This document shows, piece after piece, positions 24,473-32,145 of a stretch of 64,000 nt of DNA. Position 1 is the stretch's first letter. The number at the start of each line of letters is the position of its first letter. Under the pieces are notes generated by a model. That model was not told the origin of the DNA, did not search any database, and worked only from the letters and a program-made list of their open reading frames with translations. Origin of the DNA: a bacterium (lineage in GTDB: Bacteria; Hydrothermota; Tepidihabitantia; SM23-42; JAOAFX01); contig DASVHD010000005.1 in assembly GCA_036382775.1 (NCBI GenBank), positions 1 through 64,000 of the forward strand. Reading direction: 5' to 3'. Position numbers and translations under genes: made by a program.

Positions 24473-25147
24473 ATGCAATACGAAATACTCTATAAACCAT
24501 CATATTCATTGGTCAAGGTAAAAATGGCAAAAGGCGAATCCGTAACCGCGGAAGCCGGAGCTATGGTCAGCATGTCCAGCAGTATTACGATCGCGACCGA
24601 GATGAAAGGCGGCCTTTTCGGCGCTTTAAAAAGAAGCGTCCTGGGCGGCGAGAGCTTTTTCATCAACACCTTTAACGCGAACGATGCCGGTGAGATCTCA
24701 TTCGCACCGCCCATGCCCGGCGACATCGCGGCGATCGAACTCAAAGGCCAGACCTACTTCGCGCAGTCGCGGTCCTATATCGCATCATCGCCCACGATCC
24801 AGATCGATACGAAATGGGGCGGGGCCAAGACGTTCTTTTCTAAAGAGGGTCTGTTCCTGCTCAAGCTGACCGGTACGGGCACGGTTTTCCTGTCCAGTTA
24901 CGGCGCCATCCACGAGATCGACCTGGCCGCGGGTCAGAAATATATCGTGGACACCGGGCACATGGTATCGTTCGCCGATGGTGTTGGTTATGGCGTCAAG
25001 AAAGTCGGCGGGCTGAAATCGACGATCTTCAGCGGCGAGGGACTGGTCTGCGAACTGACCGGACCGGGCAAGATCATGATCCAGACGCGCAGCGAGGACG
25101 CGTTCCTCTCCTGGCTCATTCCCCAGCTGCCCAAATCGCACAGCTGA
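24473..25147 (+). CDS. AIM24/TIGR00266-family protein
   Basis: 224 residues without signal peptide or membrane helix. The family pattern is clear: VTAEAGAMVSMSSSI, the GG-rich segment KGGLFGALKRSVLGGESFF, then DTGHMVSF and the closing TRSEDAF. Members form a beta-rich fold; bacterial function is not established. AAGGAG precedes the ATG. It lies downstream of two repeats and is probably transcribed on its own or with the HAD gene. Confidence 0.82.
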   Translation: MQYEILYKPSYSLVKVKMAKGESVTAEAGAMVSMSSSITIATEMKGGLFGALKRSVLGGESFFINTFNANDAGEISFAPPMPGDIAAIELKGQTYFAQSRSYIASSPTIQIDTKWGGAKTFFSKEGLFLLKLTGTGTVFLSSYGAIHEIDLAAGQKYIVDTGHMVSFADGVGYGVKKVGGLKSTIFSGEGLVCELTGPGKIMIQTRSEDAFLSWLIPQLPKSHS

Positions 25148-25189
25148 TCGATATTACTGATTTCAGCATTTATTTATTTGCATTAGTAA

Positions 25190-25233
25190 AAGATTCAGAT
25201 TCTGAGGATTTCGCAAGAAATCCGAAGAATCTC
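25190..25233 (+). repeat. Short palindromic repeat, GATTCTGAGG...GAAGAATCT type
   Basis: Inner palindrome GGATTTC-GCAA-GAAATCC (25206-25223), flanked by AGATTC and GAATCT. The same consensus appears within the composite element at about 6775-6813. Confidence 0.55.
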
Positions 25234-25298
25234 TGTTTGCGAAAGGGGAAGATCAATTTAGTCTGATATTTTCACTTTGGTCGTATTTTCGATCCGCC

Positions 25299-25394
25299 TA
25301 CCCTATATCCCTCTCCCCTTGGTGGCAACATTTAAAATAAAACCCTCCATAATTACTGGTGTCCCGGTAGGGGGAGAGGGTAAGGGTGAGGGGG
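25299..25394 (+). repeat. C-rich/G-rich palindrome with a diverged nested insert
   Basis: Left arm ATCCCTCTCCCCTT, right arm AGGGGGAGAGGGTAAGGG, with an insert starting GGCAACATTTAAAATA and ending TGTCCCGG. It is more diverged than the copies at 24311 and 56480. With the repeat at 25190 it accounts for most of the 25148-25396 gap. Confidence 0.65.
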
Positions 25395-25396
25395 TA

Positions 25397-26539
25397 TTAA
25401 TTTTGTCTTTCTATTTTAGTCTCTCTCTCGATCCGCCAGAGATCAGGTCTTTTTTCTACATGATTCTTAAAAACAATTGTGTCACCGCTTTTAATGATGT
25501 CAAATGCCTGGTTTGATCTGCTTTTATCCTTATCAAGGCGATAAACCTCGACCCGGCCTGATGGAGTGCATAAAAACAGCTTGCGTTTCCCTTTTTCATG
25601 GATCAGGCGGCTGATGACAACGTGACCGCGCGGCATTGTACTCTGGTGTATCGGTTTTGATAGTACCAGGTACGAAAATTTCAGCATATCGACCTCGCGG
25701 TTCAATCCCTGGTTCAGACGCACCAGGTACTCAGGCGGACTCCAGGGTATGCTAAAATGACACCAATCCTCCCGTTCCTCGACCGCCATCAATGGACATT
25801 CGCTGCTGTGCCCGCAAGGCATAATGATCTCATACTTCGAGTCGCGGGCAATGATGTTGCGCAAACCCATCAAACGGTGTGCGCAGTCCTTGAGCGCCGG
25901 TTCGATCACGATCAATGACCCACGGCTGGTCATACAGGAAAAAGCATCATCGATAAAGGCATAGGACAGCATGCCCGTCTTTATGATCTCGATCAGGGAA
26001 TTGCTGAATAAAATAATGTCATACCTTTTACCGGTCTCGCCCAGTGTTTTGAAAATATCCGATCCTATGCCCATCTTCCTGTGCTCGACCGAGCATCCTT
26101 TACGATCCATTGACAGCGCTCGGCCCAATACTGCCGACCGCCCGATCATGGATACCGAAGCATCAATGCCGGTTAGGCAGATCTGGCGGCCGGTTTTGTC
26201 AGCACTAAACGCATAAAATAAACCATACATCCCGGCTCCTTCGCCGCAACCCAAGTCCAGGATCGAAAATTTTGCTGCATTCTTAAGCGCGGCGCCGCGC
26301 TGCGCGATCAGCTTTGTGCCGATATAAAATGATTTCATGAAATTCAATGCGAAATTATAGGCGAAATACGCATCTGATAATTCTGATCCTGGCATGGCTG
26401 CTGCCGCGAAACGGCTGGATAGAGTCCGCAGGTCATTTTTCAACTGACGTAATCGGTCTTTAGCCGCATAGTCGCCCGTACCCAAGCCAACCGTATCGAT
26501 TATAAGGTCCTCTATTTCATGTGGCAGCTGGATTATCAT
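25397..26539 (-). CDS. Rsm22-like SAM-dependent methyltransferase
   Basis: 380 residues. SAM site ILDLGCGEGAG at 93-103. Then come the cysteine/histidine pattern typical of the Rsm22 family, PCGHSSECPL (241-250) with WCHF (259-262), the KFSYLVLSK segment, and the C-terminal CTPSGRVEVYRLDK...SGD. Rsm22 proteins act on or with the small ribosomal subunit and carry a metal or Fe-S site. Residues 1-22 are about half identical to a separate 34-residue ORF encoded just upstream (26542-26646). No Shine-Dalgarno lies at the usual distance. Confidence 0.82.
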   Translation of the reverse strand: MIIQLPHEIEDLIIDTVGLGTGDYAAKDRLRQLKNDLRTLSSRFAAAAMPGSELSDAYFAYNFALNFMKSFYIGTKLIAQRGAALKNAAKFSILDLGCGEGAGMYGLFYAFSADKTGRQICLTGIDASVSMIGRSAVLGRALSMDRKGCSVEHRKMGIGSDIFKTLGETGKRYDIILFSNSLIEIIKTGMLSYAFIDDAFSCMTSRGSLIVIEPALKDCAHRLMGLRNIIARDSKYEIIMPCGHSSECPLMAVEEREDWCHFSIPWSPPEYLVRLNQGLNREVDMLKFSYLVLSKPIHQSTMPRGHVVISRLIHEKGKRKLFLCTPSGRVEVYRLDKDKSRSNQAFDIIKSGDTIVFKNHVEKRPDLWRIERETKIERQN

Positions 26540-26541
26540 AT

Positions 26542-26646
26542 TTATAAAATATCCCCTCCCTTGATAGCATCTTCATCGGTGCCGGCGCCCAGGCCGATTG
26601 CATCGGTTATGAATTCATCGATATTTTGCGGAAGACTTGTGATCAA
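26542..26646 (-). CDS. Small ORF, 34 residues, resembling the N-terminus of the next gene
   Basis: Read from a TTG at 26646 to TAA at 26542. The start MITSLPQNIDEFITDAIGLG aligns without gaps to the first 20 residues of the Rsm22-like protein (MIIQLPHEIEDLIIDTVGLG); about 11 of the first 22 positions are identical and most others conservative. It lies 13 bases after the stop of the secreted protein gene and 2 bases before the methyltransferase start. The start codon is uncertain because the frame is open further upstream. Function unknown: a precursor peptide, a regulatory peptide or a duplicated gene remnant are all possible. Confidence 0.55.
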   Translation of the reverse strand: MITSLPQNIDEFITDAIGLGAGTDEDAIKGGDIL

Positions 26647-26659
26647 AGATCCGGTACGG

Positions 26660-28081
26660 TCACTCGACGACTACCAGCTTCTCACTCATGGTGATCCGGT
26701 CGCCGTTCTCTAATTGCAGACACGCTTGCACGATATACACCCCGCATGGAACGGTCATGTCGGCTGCGTCTTTTCGATCCCACGTTATTGAGTTATTGTG
26801 TAATTGCTTAAACGATCTTACCAATCTGCCAGAGACGTCGTAGATATTCAATGAAATTTCGGATTTCGGATTTCGGATTTCGGATTTGATCGCTACTGAG
26901 CGATTGAACGGATTGGGGCAACATTTCAGTGACGCGGCAGATATCGGTTCGACCGCTTTCAGCTCTTCGACGCCGATCGGTGACATGGTTTTTCCGTACA
27001 TGATTATCGCCGCAGTACCGCTTCTACCCATATAACAGAAATGCGCTATTTCCAGTGAGTCAAAAGCAACAGCCCGGTCATTTTGATTTATCGATCCATA
27101 CGAAGGATTGTCAAATGCCATGTCAACCGAATCCACCGTGAACACTACAGCGGCAGCCTTTTTTGAGGCAAACCCGATAGAGGCTGTATCATTGGCGTGA
27201 TATACCCAAAAGACTATACCCACATCGTTATCCTTATCCAGGGCAATCGCTGAATACCCTTCGCAATAACTGGTGCTCGTGATTTTTGTCGTCTCGAAAG
27301 TACCCGTCTTGTTGGTCGCGTAATACAGATTCGATAATGTACTCCAGCATTCTTTAGTCCAGCAAATGTGAACTTTACCCGCATTATCAACCGCGATCGA
27401 TGGGTCCATACCCGTGGTATCAGAAACGAGGATTGGAGTACCAAAAGCTCCACCAGCGTTATTAAGATAATAAATTTTAGTGTTCGTGGTGGAAGAATAG
27501 GCAATATGAACCGTGTTATCCTGGGCGACCGCAATCGTTGGATCAACGGCATTCCCAACGAGCCACACCATGGAATCGGCGTGAAAGGGGTAAAAATACG
27601 CAAGATTGTACGATCCCGAGTACATCTCGCATACAATATGGGCGTGGTTAAGATTGTCAACTGCTATCCCGTAGTGCCAGGTGCTCTGCGACGCGTTCTT
27701 CATTAACGTGTCACAGGCGGTAAACGAACCGCTTGAGTTGTTTGTATAAACAGGCCAACCATAGGTTCCGCCCTGGACACGGTAGAGGATATGTAGTGTC
27801 TGGTTAGGACCGGTTGCCGCGCTGGACCGGCAATTATAACCGGTGCTGGGCACCACACTAAATAGAAGCGAGTCGGGCAACCATGCGCCCGTCGATTTCT
27901 TTATGAATTTTACTATATCATTACCAGTTTTATTACCGACGAGATAAATCCAGCCGCTGTCATCGATGCAAACAGCTGGTTTGTCAGCTTTGTAGACATC
28001 AATGTTTTCTAGCGTAAAACTCAAAGCGGATGTAAGCAACGGTATCAACACTAAAATAAACACGCCTTTTTTATTAAACAC
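26660..28081 (-). CDS. Secreted beta-propeller-like protein with C-terminal sorting domain
   Basis: 473 residues from a GTG with AAAGGAGG upstream. A signal peptide (VFILVLIPLLTSALS) is followed by about 340 residues of repeated blades with the theme VDNAGKVHICWT/AVDNLNHAHIV, as in exo-alpha-sialidase-like propellers. The C-terminal domain runs from CCPNPFNRSVAI to GVYIVQACL and SEKLVVV, the type IX sorting signature. A CCGAAAT heptamer tandem encodes KSEIRNPKSEI in the first loop, and an AT-rich micro-repeat encodes KQLHNNS in the second. Confidence 0.78.
   Translation of the reverse strand: MFNKKGVFILVLIPLLTSALSFTLENIDVYKADKPAVCIDDSGWIYLVGNKTGNDIVKFIKKSTGAWLPDSLLFSVVPSTGYNCRSSAATGPNQTLHILYRVQGGTYGWPVYTNNSSGSFTACDTLMKNASQSTWHYGIAVDNLNHAHIVCEMYSGSYNLAYFYPFHADSMVWLVGNAVDPTIAVAQDNTVHIAYSSTTNTKIYYLNNAGGAFGTPILVSDTTGMDPSIAVDNAGKVHICWTKECWSTLSNLYYATNKTGTFETTKITSTSYCEGYSAIALDKDNDVGIVFWVYHANDTASIGFASKKAAAVVFTVDSVDMAFDNPSYGSINQNDRAVAFDSLEIAHFCYMGRSGTAAIIMYGKTMSPIGVEELKAVEPISAASLKCCPNPFNRSVAIKSEIRNPKSEISLNIYDVSGRLVRSFKQLHNNSITWDRKDAADMTVPCGVYIVQACLQLENGDRITMSEKLVVVE
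26856..26887 (+). repeat. Heptamer tandem repeat inside a coding region
   Basis: Four copies of ATTTCGG plus ATTT on the plus strand. Read on the minus strand it encodes the seven-residue period SEIRNPK within the sorting domain of the gene at 26660-28081. Confidence 0.85.
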
Positions 28082-28103
28082 AGGTCCTCCTTTCCTTTAT
28101 TAT

Positions 28104-28132
28104 ATTATACTTAAGTATCGTAATAATGTCAA
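28104..28132 (-). promoter_or_regulatory. Promoter of the secreted protein / small ORF / Rsm22-like unit
   Basis: TTGACA (28127-28132), 17 bases, TATAAT (28104-28109), then a leader of about 16 bases with AAAGGAGG before the GTG at 28081. Confidence 0.7.
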
Positions 28133-28164
28133 GGCACAAAGATTTTCGATTTTTTCTTAAAAAT

Positions 28165-30249
28165 CTAAGAAATCTCGGTTACTTTCGCTCCAAATTCTTT
28201 GAAGCTATCGCGGGTATGGTCGTCCGATGTCAGGTAGATGACCTGGTTACCCTGCTGGCTGAACTCCCTGACCAGTTCGGCAAGTCTGCGCCGTCTCTGC
28301 CAGTCCGCAAAAATGAATGCGTCGTCCAGGATCAAAAAACATCCGTCCGGAAACAGCTTCTTGATCGCCGCCATCCTGAAGCACAATAACAGCTGGTCCT
28401 GGGCGCCGCTGCTTAAGCTTCCGGCACTGAATTCCCGGCCGTCTTCACGGACCACGACGAACTCGCGCTCCACGACTTTCACCTGCTTATATTTTTCCGT
28501 CACCCGGGCGAAATAGCGGCTCACGTTGCTGTCACCGGCAGCCATGATCTCGTCGATGAAGTCATCGAGCTCGCCGCTCATTTCATTCAGGATCTCAAAC
28601 GCTTTTAGCGCAGCCCGCTGTTCAAGTTCACCGTTGTCCAGATCCCGTTTGAGACGCCGTAATTCCTGCAACGCCTGACCGGCGTCGTTGACATTATACA
28701 CTTTATAACGGCTTTCTTCAAAGACCGCTATCTGCTGCTTTGCCGCGTCAATGCTCGTCTTGAGTTTTTCGAACGCAGCTATCTTTTCATCAAAGCGCGC
28801 CTCGTCAACCGGGATCTCCGGCGGATCGCATTTTTTCTCGTCGATCAGCCTTTTCCAGGCGGATTCTTCGCGGTTGTGAAGGAGTGACTCGATCGAGACC
28901 TTTATCCCCTCCAGACCAGCTTTTAACTGCGCCCCGGATCTTACCTTTTCCTTAAGCTGCTCAAGTTCAGCAAGACCCGTGATCGACCGCAGTTCGTCAA
29001 TTCTCTCCTCGAGCGCCTGCAACGTGCCGGCCGACCCGATCTCTTCACGGGTTTGCTTTTTCTCCGCCAGCAGCGTTTCGCATCGTACCCGCTCCCTTTC
29101 GGCCGTCTCCAGCCGGCTCCTCAGCTCAGCCAGCGTTTTCAAGTCCGGGAAGACCGCCTTTGCTTTGTTCAACCACGCTTCTTCGCTAATTTGAAAACGC
29201 CGGACCCGGAACTGGTCAAATTGATACTTGAAAAACAGCGCCAAGCTCAGCGCGATGACCACGACCGGCCAGATTATGCTGAACCCGAACTTGAATTTCA
29301 GGAACAATACGGCCATGCCCAGGAGAAATGCGAGCAGCGCGTAGAACATGCTGGGCTGCCGCGGCAACCGGCCGGTGCCGGCGATGTATGACCTCAGGTC
29401 CAGATCCCCGATGATCTGTTCTGTTCTCGCCAGGGTGTCGAGCTGCTTTTGGAGATCGCCCAGCATACGCTCATCGTCTTTAAGTCTCTGAGTTACACTG
29501 GACTTAGCCGCTCTTTCGGCCTCTAACTTCTGCCATTCATCGTAATATTTCTGTTCATAACGCTTGTAACCCGCGAGTTCATTCTTTTTATCCTGATAAC
29601 GAACGTACAGATCGCTCAGTTTTTTAAAATCATAATATTTACTGGCGGATTTCATCGCGTCGATCTCCCGTGCCAGTTTCTCATATTCTGCGTTCTTCTT
29701 GGCATACTGGAGCTTCATCTGTTCGATCTTTTCAAGTTCACGCAGGAATTCTTCAAGCTTCTTAATGCGCTCGGCTTCGTCATTTATGATCTTTTGCCTG
29801 CTTTCTTTCCATCGCCCCTTAGCCGTCATGCCAGCATTTTCCAGGACCTTCTCCCCCAGCCTGCTAAAAGGGATCTTCTGGCCCACTTTACTCATAATAA
29901 GCTTGACGCTGTCCCAGAACCGGGAGCCGGTTTCTTCCTTGTACAGGGATGTTTCCGACGCCTGCACATAGAGCAAGTTAGTGATCTCACCCTTAAGCAT
30001 GATCGGATCGGTTTTTTTGGATGGCAGCCTGAATTTTTTTTGCGACGATTCCCCCTCGATGGCGATCGTCTGCGGTTTGCCATAACGCAGCCCGCGCACG
30101 TCCCGGCCGAACAGCGCATAGCTCAGTGCCTCAACGATCGCCGTCTTGCCCGTTTCATTAGCCCCGTAGATGAGGTCGAACCCGCCCGGACGGAAAGAAA
30201 ATTCCTTGACCGGACCGTAATCGCTAAGCGCTATGCTGTTCAGTTTCAT
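28165..30249 (-). CDS. Rad50/SbcC-like ATPase with a central membrane hairpin (YhaN-like)
   Basis: 694 residues. Walker A YGANETGKT (28-36), long coiled coil (about 150-280), two adjacent hydrophobic helices at about 301-318 and 323-341 separated by KFKFGF, a second coiled coil, then the ABC signature LSSGAQDQ and Walker B FLILDDAF near the C-terminus. It lacks an obvious zinc hook; the membrane hairpin takes its place at the coil apex, as in YhaN. It pairs with the SbcD-like gene 6 bases upstream, probably as a DNA-end processing complex tethered to the membrane. Confidence 0.8.
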   Translation of the reverse strand: MKLNSIALSDYGPVKEFSFRPGGFDLIYGANETGKTAIVEALSYALFGRDVRGLRYGKPQTIAIEGESSQKKFRLPSKKTDPIMLKGEITNLLYVQASETSLYKEETGSRFWDSVKLIMSKVGQKIPFSRLGEKVLENAGMTAKGRWKESRQKIINDEAERIKKLEEFLRELEKIEQMKLQYAKKNAEYEKLAREIDAMKSASKYYDFKKLSDLYVRYQDKKNELAGYKRYEQKYYDEWQKLEAERAAKSSVTQRLKDDERMLGDLQKQLDTLARTEQIIGDLDLRSYIAGTGRLPRQPSMFYALLAFLLGMAVLFLKFKFGFSIIWPVVVIALSLALFFKYQFDQFRVRRFQISEEAWLNKAKAVFPDLKTLAELRSRLETAERERVRCETLLAEKKQTREEIGSAGTLQALEERIDELRSITGLAELEQLKEKVRSGAQLKAGLEGIKVSIESLLHNREESAWKRLIDEKKCDPPEIPVDEARFDEKIAAFEKLKTSIDAAKQQIAVFEESRYKVYNVNDAGQALQELRRLKRDLDNGELEQRAALKAFEILNEMSGELDDFIDEIMAAGDSNVSRYFARVTEKYKQVKVVEREFVVVREDGREFSAGSLSSGAQDQLLLCFRMAAIKKLFPDGCFLILDDAFIFADWQRRRRLAELVREFSQQGNQVIYLTSDDHTRDSFKEFGAKVTEIS

Positions 30250-30255
30250 TGATGT

Positions 30256-31314
30256 TTATTTTATCGCATCGCTGAATATCGGGAACACCAGTTCAAAGAC
30301 CTTGAACCGGAGTTCGTCGTCCAGATCCCTGGTTTTATCGACAAAGCGCTTGACCATGCCGTGCTCAATGACGCGGTCCCATGACTGGATCCGTCCGTAT
30401 TGGAGTTTATGGCGGTAAAATGCGCTGTCCATTTCCCTGTTTATTTCTTCAAGCGTTAAGTTGAATTCACGGCCGCCCGAGCTAATGAAACCCTTGATCT
30501 CAATGTCGGGCATTATTTTGGAGCGGTCCAGACCACCCATGTAATCATGGAGATCGGTCAGGACCTTTTGTTCGTACCCGGGGAAAATGAAAAATTCACG
30601 GTGCTGCCAGAAAGGAACGTGACCGAGTTTCAGCAGTTCCACTCTAACCGCGGATTTGTCAGTATCAATGTCCACCAGCACCACGGCTCTCTCGGTATCG
30701 CATTTTGTACTCAGCGCCACGGGCGATCCGGGGTACGCAACATGCGTATTCTGGTATTGAACGCGGATGGAGCGGGTATGCAGATGCCCAAGCGCGCAGT
30801 ATCGGCAGATCCCGGCCAGGTTCGAGGGCATCATAGGCATATAGGTTTTGCCCTCTTCTTCCTCCTCATCCAGGAACGCGAAGATAAATGATTGATCATA
30901 AACCGTGCCGTGGGCGACCAGTATGTCGATATTACGGGGGAGATCTTTCACGCATTCGGTGAAATCCACTTCATGGTATGGTATGGCGGCGACCTTCAAA
31001 GGACCGATCTCGAAAATGGTCACGGGCCTTTTATATGCTTGGATGACATTGCGGCCGTAATCGTAGTCCGGGCCGAAAGATCCGGGATCATGGTTTCCCG
31101 GAATAATGATGACCGGAGCGCGGCACTGATCAAAGATGCTTTTGACCTTAGACCTCAGGATCGCCGCGTCTTTGTCGGATTCAAAAAGGTCGCCTGCGAT
31201 TATGAACGCGCCGGCTTTCACCTCGTTCGCTTTCTGAACAAGATCTTTAAGAATGCCCTGCCGGTCTTCCTCGCCTTCCTTGAGATGCAGGTCAGCGGTA
31301 TGCAAAACCTTCAT
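30256..31314 (-). CDS. SbcD/YhaO-like metallophosphoesterase (DNA repair exonuclease)
   Basis: 352 residues. The calcineurin-like motifs are intact: DLHLKE (9-14), GDLFES, GNHDPG, HGTVYD and GHLHTR, which bind two metal ions. This is the nuclease partner of the Rad50-like ATPase encoded next. It follows the NUDIX gene by 13 bases; the three genes form one operon. Confidence 0.85.
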   Translation of the reverse strand: MKVLHTADLHLKEGEEDRQGILKDLVQKANEVKAGAFIIAGDLFESDKDAAILRSKVKSIFDQCRAPVIIIPGNHDPGSFGPDYDYGRNVIQAYKRPVTIFEIGPLKVAAIPYHEVDFTECVKDLPRNIDILVAHGTVYDQSFIFAFLDEEEEEGKTYMPMMPSNLAGICRYCALGHLHTRSIRVQYQNTHVAYPGSPVALSTKCDTERAVVLVDIDTDKSAVRVELLKLGHVPFWQHREFFIFPGYEQKVLTDLHDYMGGLDRSKIMPDIEIKGFISSGGREFNLTLEEINREMDSAFYRHKLQYGRIQSWDRVIEHGMVKRFVDKTRDLDDELRFKVFELVFPIFSDAIK

Positions 31315-31327
31315 GCAGGCTCGCGGC

Positions 31328-31741
31328 TCACAATTGAAGGCGGCTGTATTTTTTGCTACGGAAAAAATCGTTCAGTATCTGCCGGTGGTCAAAGGCGATG
31401 TGGTCGGGCAGGTTCTTCGGCTCGAACACGCCGGCATCCTCGGCATCATCGCTGGCCTTGGGCACACCGTGGGCCGAGCCGATGAACACGACTGAGATCG
31501 TGTGGTGCCGCGGATCCCGCTTGGGATCCGAGTAAGTGTGGAACTGGCGTATGTTACTCACGGTAAGATTGGTCTCCTCTTTTGCCTCGCGCACGGCCGC
31601 GTCCTCGGCCGATTCGCCGTAGTCGATGAACCCGCCGGGTAAAGCCCAGCCATAGGGCGGGTTCTTTCTTTTTATTAAAACAATGCCGTTATCCATTTCA
31701 ATGATGATATCGACGGTCGCCAGCGGTCTTTTTTGTTCCAT
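31328..31741 (-). CDS. NUDIX hydrolase
   Basis: 137 residues. The Nudix box is at 37-59 ([11 protein letters not shown]...REAKEETNL), with Asn where the last Gly is usual. [15 protein letters not shown] upstream of it is typical of small ADP-ribose or nucleotide-sugar pyrophosphatases and of NTP-cleaning MutT-like enzymes. Being first in an operon with SbcD/Rad50-like genes points to a DNA-maintenance or nucleotide-cleaning role, which is an inference. Confidence 0.87.
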   Translation of the reverse strand: MEQKRPLATVDIIIEMDNGIVLIKRKNPPYGWALPGGFIDYGESAEDAAVREAKEETNLTVSNIRQFHTYSDPKRDPRHHTISVVFIGSAHGVPKASDDAEDAGVFEPKNLPDHIAFDHRQILNDFFRSKKYSRLQL

Positions 31742-31751
31742 GATGATGATA

Positions 31752-31779
31752 ATTATATACGCTTTTCACCCTAAATCAA
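31752..31779 (-). promoter_or_regulatory. Promoter of the NUDIX-SbcD-Rad50-like operon
   Basis: TTGATT (31774-31779), 16 bases, TATAAT (31752-31757), 10 bases before the ATG at 31741; leader of about 3-4 bases. Confidence 0.68.
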
Positions 31780-31788
31780 CGGCCATTC

Positions 31789-31816
31789 TTGACTTTTACG
31801 TCTGGCTGGATATTAT
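31789..31816 (+). promoter_or_regulatory. Promoter of the tRNA genes
   Basis: TTGACT (31789-31794), 16 bases, TATTAT (31811-31816). The first tRNA starts about 47 bases downstream. It is divergent from the NUDIX promoter. Confidence 0.55.
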
Positions 31817-31863
31817 TTCTATTATATTATCTGGATCGTCACGTAAATGCGATCGAATTTCAT

Positions 31864-31935
31864 GCCGACATAGCTCAGGGGTAGAGCAATGGTTTTGTAA
31901 ACCATAGGTCGGGGGTTCAATTCCCTCTGTCGGCT
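31864..31935 (+). tRNA. tRNA-Thr (anticodon TGT)
   Basis: 72 bases, CCA not encoded. Acceptor GCCGACA pairs with TGTCGGC, D-arm GCTC/GAGC, anticodon arm ATGGT-TTTGTAA-ACCAT with anticodon TGT at 31896-31898, T-arm GGGGG-TTCAATT-CCCTC, discriminator T. Confidence 0.93.
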
Positions 31936-32006
31936 TTCGTAAGTTATTGGTAATTGATAATTAGTAATTTGCTATTAGCTATTTACCGTCGGCCGCAGGC
32001 CGACAT

Positions 32007-32089
32007 GGGCAGGTACCCAAGCGGTCAACGGGGGCAGACTGTAAATCTGCTGGCGAAAGCCTTCGAAGGTTCGAATCCTCCCCTGCCCA
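32007..32089 (+). tRNA. tRNA-Tyr (anticodon GTA)
   Basis: 83 bases with a long variable arm, as expected for bacterial tRNA-Tyr. Acceptor GGGCAGG pairs with CCTGCCC, anticodon arm GCAGA-CTGTAAA-TCTGC with anticodon GTA at 32041-32043, T-loop TTCGAAT, discriminator A, CCA not encoded. A GTCGGCC-GCA-GGCCGAC hairpin (31988-32004) directly precedes it. The space between the tRNAs is otherwise an AT-rich micro-repeat (TTGGTAATTGATAATTAG). Confidence 0.93.
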
Positions 32090-32145
32090 GTTAAGCACTG
32101 GCTACTAGTGAATAGAAAATAGAAATTAGATAAAAGGAAATGACA

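Noticed and set aside
28165-31741. New defence system built from the NUDIX, SbcD and Rad50-like genes
   Set aside because: The two large genes fit the YhaO/YhaN or SbcCD repair pair; there is no sign of phage defence genes or mobile DNA around them.
31988-32004. Terminator between the tRNA genes
   Set aside because: The hairpin GTCGGCC-GCA-GGCCGAC is perfect but is followed by the tRNA-Tyr gene, not by a T-run, so termination is not supported.
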